From Oryzihumus sp036391795 (lineage in GTDB: Bacteria > Actinomycetota > Actinomycetes > Actinomycetales > Dermatophilaceae), in assembly GCF_036391795.1 (NCBI RefSeq), contig NZ_DASVZH010000044.1, forward strand, positions 1-26,183: DNA of 26,183 bases, read 5' to 3'. Position numbers and translations under genes: made by a program. Shown here one piece after another: positions 22,977 to 26,183 of the stretch (its first letter is position 1; the number at the start of each line of letters is the position of its first letter). The notes beneath the pieces are model-generated. The model was not told where the DNA came from, ran no database searches, and saw only the letters and a program-made list of their open reading frames with translations.

Positions 22977-23809
22977 GCCGGGCCGCGGCACGCCGGGGCG
23001 GTGACCGCGACGTCGCCGGGCCCGCGAGCGTGCCCTGGCCACTCGGCATACCGGCACTGGTGGGCGCGGCGTTCCTGCTCGTGCCCCTGGGCGGGCTGCT
23101 GCTGCGGGCCCCCTGGGGCAGCCTCGGCGGCCTGCTGAGCGACGCCGACGTCGCACAGGCGTTGCGGCTCTCGCTGGTCTGCGCGACGACGGCGACCGTC
23201 ATCTCGCTGGTGCTCGGTGTGCCGCTGGCGTGGGTGCTGGCGCGGGTGCGGGCGCCCGGGATGACGCTGCTGCGGGCCATGGTCACCCTGCCGCTGGTCC
23301 TGCCGCCGGTGGTGGGGGGCGTGGCGCTGCTCCTGGCCTTCGGGAGGCAGGGGGTGCTCGGGCGGCTGCTGGAGGCGTGGACCGGGATCACCCTGCCGTT
23401 CACCACCGCCGGGGTGGTGCTGGCCGAGACGTTCGTGGCGATGCCGTTCCTCGTCGTCACGGTGGAGGGGGCGTTCCGGGCGGCGGACCGGGGCTACGAG
23501 GAGGCGGCGTCGACGCTCGGCGCCTCGCGGCTGGGGGTGTTCCGGCGGGTGACGCTGCCGATGGTCGCGCCGTCGCTGGGCGCCGGGGCCGTGCTGTGCT
23601 GGGCGCGGGCGCTGGGGGAGTTCGGCGCGACGATCACCTTCGCCGGCAGCTTTCCTGGGCGGACGCAGACGATGCCGCTGGCGGTCTACCTGGCGCTGGA
23701 GAGCGACCCGGAGGCGGCGATCGCGCTGTCGCTGGTCCTGCTCGTGGTCTCCGTCGTCATCCTCGCCGTGCTGCGCGACCGGTGGCTGCGGGCCGGGAGC
23801 GCGGCGTGA
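22973..23809 (+). CDS. modB: Molybdate ABC transporter permease ModB
   Basis: Predicted 278 residues. It has several hydrophobic membrane spans from about residue 25, and the EAA loop at about 177-196 (EEAASTLGASRLGVFRRVTLPMVAPS) that docks to ModC. ALGEFGATITFAGSFPGRTQTMPLAVY near the C-terminus is characteristic of ModB. A polar N-terminal extension of about 20 residues precedes the first span. GTG start overlaps the modA stop. Confidence 0.94.
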   Translation: MSRAAARRGGDRDVAGPASVPWPLGIPALVGAAFLLVPLGGLLLRAPWGSLGGLLSDADVAQALRLSLVCATTATVISLVLGVPLAWVLARVRAPGMTLLRAMVTLPLVLPPVVGGVALLLAFGRQGVLGRLLEAWTGITLPFTTAGVVLAETFVAMPFLVVTVEGAFRAADRGYEEAASTLGASRLGVFRRVTLPMVAPSLGAGAVLCWARALGEFGATITFAGSFPGRTQTMPLAVYLALESDPEAAIALSLVLLVVSVVILAVLRDRWLRAGSAA

Positions 23810-24933
23810 ACCTGGATTCACGTGAAACCTCCGGCGTCCTCACCGTCGACGGGGTGGTGGAGCGGGGGGAGTTCCGGCTGGCCGTCTCGGCGACGGTCGC
23901 GCCGGGGGAGGTGCTCGGCGTTCTGGGCCCCAACGGTGCCGGCAAGTCGACGCTGCTGCGAGCCCTCGCCGGGCTGACCGGCCTGGCCTCCGGCACGGTC
24001 CGGCTCGGTGGCACGGTGCTCGACGGCGAGGGCGTGTTCGTCCCGCCGGAGCAGCGGCCGGTCGGGCTGGTGTTCCAGAGCTACCGGCTCTTCCCGCACC
24101 TGAGCGTGCTGGACAACGTGGCCTTCGCGCCGCGGTCCCGCGGTCTGGGCCGGCGCCGCTCCCGGGAGATCGCCCGCGGCTGGCTTGAGCGGCTCGACCT
24201 GGCCGAGCTGGCCGACCGGCGGCCCGCGCAGGTGTCCGGCGGGCAGGCGCAGCGCGTCGCCCTGGCCCGGGCCCTGGCCGCCGAGCCCGGGCTGCTGCTG
24301 CTCGACGAGCCGCTGTCGGCCCTCGACGCCGGCACCCGGCTGGACGTGCGGACCCTGCTGCGCCGGCACCTGGAGTTCTTCGCCGGCCCGGTGCTCGTGG
24401 TGACCCACGACCCGCTCGAGGCGATGGTGCTGTGCGACCGGCTCCTGGTCATCGAGGGCGGCCGGGTGGTCCAGCAGGGCACCCCGGCCGCCGTCGCGCG
24501 CCACCCCGCGACGGAGTACGTCGCGCGCCTGGTCGGCCTCAACCTGTATGCCGGTCGGCTCGACCCCGGTCGCGGCAGCGTCGCGCTCGACGGCGGTGGG
24601 GTGCTCGCGGTGACGCCGACCGCCGAGGCGCGGGGCTCGGACCGGGTCCTCGTCGGGCTGCGCCCGTCCGCGATCACGGTGCACACCGTGCGGCCCGAGC
24701 ACGCCAGCGTGCGCAACGTGTGGGCCGGCACCATCGAGAGCCTGGAGCTGCTCACCGACCGGGTCCGGGTCAGCGTCGCGGGCACCCCGTCCGCGCTGGT
24801 CGACGTCACGCCCGGCGCGGTCGCCGAGCTCGGGCTCGCGCCAGGGCAGGCCGTGTGGCTCTCGGCCAAGGCGACCGAGACCGACGCCTACCCCGAGTCG
24901 GCGACGGCCCGGCATACCGCCGGGGTGTCCTGA
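23806..24933 (+). CDS. modC: Molybdate ABC transporter ATP-binding protein ModC
   Basis: Predicted 375 residues. Walker A GPNGAGKST at 41-49, Q-loop Q91, signature VSGGQ at 143-147, Walker B LLLLDEP at 163-169 and switch His at 201 are all intact. The C-terminal part (from about 245) looks like a regulatory TOBE/Mop-type domain (RNVWAGTIESLELLTDRVRVSV). It drives molybdate import. The GTG at 23806 overlaps the modB stop. Translation upstream of it in this frame is a shadow of modB. Confidence 0.94.
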   Translation: MNLDSRETSGVLTVDGVVERGEFRLAVSATVAPGEVLGVLGPNGAGKSTLLRALAGLTGLASGTVRLGGTVLDGEGVFVPPEQRPVGLVFQSYRLFPHLSVLDNVAFAPRSRGLGRRRSREIARGWLERLDLAELADRRPAQVSGGQAQRVALARALAAEPGLLLLDEPLSALDAGTRLDVRTLLRRHLEFFAGPVLVVTHDPLEAMVLCDRLLVIEGGRVVQQGTPAAVARHPATEYVARLVGLNLYAGRLDPGRGSVALDGGGVLAVTPTAEARGSDRVLVGLRPSAITVHTVRPEHASVRNVWAGTIESLELLTDRVRVSVAGTPSALVDVTPGAVAELGLAPGQAVWLSAKATETDAYPESATARHTAGVS

Positions 24934-25039
24934 GCCCGACCTCGGCCGCGGCCCGGGCCGGTCGGTGCGCGCAAGGCGGCCGCGCGGTTTGCCCGGGGGG
25001 CGTACCGTCAGAGGTGCGGCCGGTCCCGGCGGCGCGGAG

Positions 25040-25053
25040 CCGGTCGAGACCGG
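25040..25053. promoter_or_regulatory. Palindrome before the small unknown gene
   Basis: CCGGTC-GA-GACCGG has perfect 6-base arms and lies directly before the ribosome site of the gene starting at 25063. It could be an operator or a leader hairpin. TACCGT at 25003-25008 is a possible -10 box without a clear -35. Confidence 0.3.
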
Positions 25054-25062
25054 CGGAAGAAG

Positions 25063-25380
25063 GTGTCCCGTGGCTTGCACCAGGTTCGTGCCGTGACCTC
25101 CACCGCTCCCCGGCCGGGGCGGTCGGTGGCCACAGACGAGGTGCTGGCGCTGCTCATGCACGAGGTGCACCAGGCGCGTCAGGCCTGGGCCGACGAGCGC
25201 TGCGAGGCGCGCCACGGGGGCGCCCCCATCGAGTCGCCCGCCCGCGTCCGGCTGCTGTCCGCGCTCGAGGCGTATGCCGCGGCCCTGGACTCGCGCCACC
25301 TGCCCCTGCCGCCGTCGATCCGGGACGAGCTCCGGCTGCGGCGGGGCGTCCGCGGCGACCAGCCCTACCGCGCTCCCTAG
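25063..25380 (+). CDS. Small protein of unknown function
   Basis: Predicted 105 residues; I do not recognise a family. Residues 20 to about 95 look helical and charged (DEVLALLMHEVHQARQAWADE, SPARVRLLSALEAYAAALDS, PPSIRDELRLRRGVRG), with no membrane segment or signal peptide. The GTG at 25063 has GGAAG 4-5 bases upstream; a GTG at about 25093 (VTSTAPRPG) is an alternative that would drop the first 10 residues. Codon use looks like the neighbours. It stands between modC and the convergent LapA-like gene, so the context gives no function. Confidence 0.6.
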   Translation: MSRGLHQVRAVTSTAPRPGRSVATDEVLALLMHEVHQARQAWADERCEARHGGAPIESPARVRLLSALEAYAAALDSRHLPLPPSIRDELRLRRGVRGDQPYRAP

Positions 25381-25394
25381 CCGCTCGCGCGGCT
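25379..25394. terminator. Short hairpin after the small unknown gene
   Basis: AGCCGC-TCGC-GCGGCT followed by TTTCG overlaps the stop codon of the small gene. It is a short terminator-like hairpin between convergent genes. Confidence 0.4.
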
Positions 25395-25438
25395 TTCGCC
25401 GACGCGACGCAAGAGGCCCGGGTTTCCCGTGTGGCCGA

Positions 25439-25795
25439 TCAGGACGGGCGCGCTCGACTGGTCCGGCGGGCGCTCAGGCGAAGCTGGGTGATCCGGGCTA
25501 CCCCCGCGATCGCCACCACTACCCCGCCACCGACGGCGGCGATCAACAGCGCCATCCCCAGCGGGATGGTGCCACTCAAACCGAGGAAGTGGACTTCGAC
25601 CTTCGTCGTGTTCTGCAGCATGAAAGTGATGAGCAGGATCAGGAGTACGAGCGCGGCTCCGGTGGCCACCCAGACGGCACTCGCTCGAGTGAGCCGCGGG
25701 GCACCAGTCGCGGGCCGGGACCCGTCCCCCACGGGGGGCGTCTCGGTTGCTCCCTCGTCAGGTGGCCTCGAGGGAACAGGGTCAGCCGCCATCAT
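25439..25795 (-). CDS. LapA-domain (DUF1049) two-span membrane protein
   Basis: Predicted 118 residues. An acidic, Pro-rich N-terminus of about 40 residues is followed by two membrane spans (AVWVATGAALVLLILLITFML and GMALLIAAVGGGVVVAIAGVA) joined by QNTTKVEVHFLGLSGTIPL, the recognisable LapA signature, and a basic C-terminus. In Gram-negatives, LapA helps lipopolysaccharide assembly control; the role in actinobacteria is unknown. GGAGG at 25801-25805 supports the ATG at 25795 or the next ATG at 25792 rather than the GTG at 25801. Not obviously linked to the catabolic cluster. Confidence 0.8.
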   Translation of the reverse strand: MMAADPVPSRPPDEGATETPPVGDGSRPATGAPRLTRASAVWVATGAALVLLILLITFMLQNTTKVEVHFLGLSGTIPLGMALLIAAVGGGVVVAIAGVARITQLRLSARRTSRARPS

Positions 25796-26019
25796 CCCCA
25801 CCTCCCTCGCATCCCGGTGTCCACACCAGGAACACTCTCATCGTGACCCGGGACACCCGTCGCGACAAGGCTCTCGGCCCGTTTGCCTCGCGGGGGCAGT
25901 AGGCGGATCGATGGCCCCGAACACCGTTTCTCGCGCTGCGCCCAAGCAGCCGGGGCAGCCAGTTCGGTGAGGGCCAATGACGGGCGCACTGCTGCAGTCG
26001 GCTGCTGCATGGGCACGAA

Positions 26020-26052
26020 AGAGGCCCCTCTCCGGTGTGGAAAAGGGCCTCT
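26020..26052 (-). terminator. Terminator after tRNA-Ala
   Basis: Perfect 8-base arms (26020-26027 and 26045-26052) around a 17-base loop, with CTTTC after the stem on the minus strand. It lies 10 bases beyond the tRNA 3' end. Confidence 0.7.
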
Positions 26053-26061
26053 GTCCTGGGG

Positions 26062-26134
26062 TGGAGGCGAGGGGACTCGAACCCCTAACCCCCTGCTTGC
26101 AAAGCAGGTGCGCTACCAATTGCGCCACGCCCCC
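26062..26134 (-). tRNA. tRNA-Ala (anticodon TGC)
   Basis: 73 bases fold as a complete cloverleaf: acceptor GGGGGCG/CGCCTCC, a D arm, the anticodon stem CCTGC/GCAGG with loop TTTGCAA (anticodon TGC), and the T arm AGGGG-TTCGAGT-CCCCT. The acceptor carries the G3:U70 pair that identifies alanine tRNAs. The discriminator base is A and CCA is not encoded. It is read by itself to the terminator at 26020-26052. Confidence 0.97.
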
Positions 26135-26151
26135 GAGGGGTTCTCTTCAGT

Positions 26152-26172
26152 TGTGGATGAGCCTGTGGAAAA
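26152..26172. other. Two DnaA-box-like sequences at the right edge
   Basis: TGTGGATGA (26152-26160) and TGTGGAAAA (26164-26172) each match the inverse DnaA box TGTGGATAA at 8 of 9 bases, 12 bases apart, with a weaker GTTCACA after them. They could be DnaA sites, but the window ends here and two near-matches can arise by chance. Confidence 0.3.
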
Positions 26173-26183
26173 GCCTGTTCACA

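Noticed and set aside
25792..26016. Minus-strand open frame of 74 codons upstream of the LapA-like gene
   Set aside because: No recognisable domain, no good ribosome site, and it overlaps the LapA ribosome site; more likely non-coding leader DNA.
25838..26128. Minus-strand open frame of 96 codons over the tRNA
   Set aside because: Its N-terminal part is translation of the tRNA-Ala gene itself and the rest crosses the terminator; a well-known kind of false ORF.
1..26183. CRISPR array, insertion sequence or prophage
   Set aside because: No regularly spaced repeats, transposase, integrase or phage genes were found in reading the window.

Overview
This is about 26 kb of very GC-rich DNA with many GTG starts and many 4-base GTGA/ATGA stop-start overlaps. 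Together with the PucR, LapA and MoxR/vWA gene types, this points to an actinobacterium, possibly of the Micrococcales (a guess from style, not proven). The gene content is catabolic and centres on a molybdenum hydroxylase. No insertion sequence, phage gene, CRISPR array or broken gene was seen.

Layout from left to right. (1) Minus strand: a CaiB/BaiF CoA-transferase cut by the left edge, then hyuB and hyuA (ATP-dependent hydantoinase/oxoprolinase family). (2) Minus strand, separate transcript: a three-subunit molybdenum hydroxylase (FAD, 2Fe-2S and Mo subunits, read in that order), a membrane-anchored CoxG-like protein and a nitrilase-superfamily amidase. (3) Minus strand: a UraA-like NCS2 permease followed by a strong hairpin terminator, then a PucR-family regulator. 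(4) Plus strand, divergent from the regulator: allH-fdrA-allG, the three-subunit oxamate carbamoyltransferase type. (5) Minus strand, convergent with it: MoxR ATPase, vWA protein, XdhC and a MobA/MocA-like nucleotidyltransferase, which are maturation functions for the Mo enzyme. (6) Plus strand, divergent: a Mop-domain DNA-binding protein and modABC for molybdate uptake. (7) A small unknown gene, a LapA-type membrane protein and tRNA-Ala(TGC), with DnaA-box-like sequences at the right edge.

Read together, units 1 to 4 look like one catabolic system for a cyclic ureide or imide (a hydantoin-, pyrimidine- or purine-like ring). The permease imports it, the Mo hydroxylase oxidises it, HyuAB opens the ring with ATP, the AllFGH-type enzyme removes the carbamoyl group by phosphorolysis, the amidase deamidates the product, and the CoA-transferase activates the resulting acid. 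Units 5 and 6 supply and mature the Mo cofactor. The Mo subunit has a PYRGAGR loop instead of the Cys-containing loop of true CO dehydrogenase, so CO oxidation is not expected. The pathway and its substrate are inference; the gene families are well supported.

Two DNA-level patterns stand out. TTGGCA/TGCCAA half-sites lie in the promoter regions of four of these transcription units and may mark a regulon. The heptamer TATGCCG occurs 16 times, on both strands and in every reading frame, far more than composition predicts.
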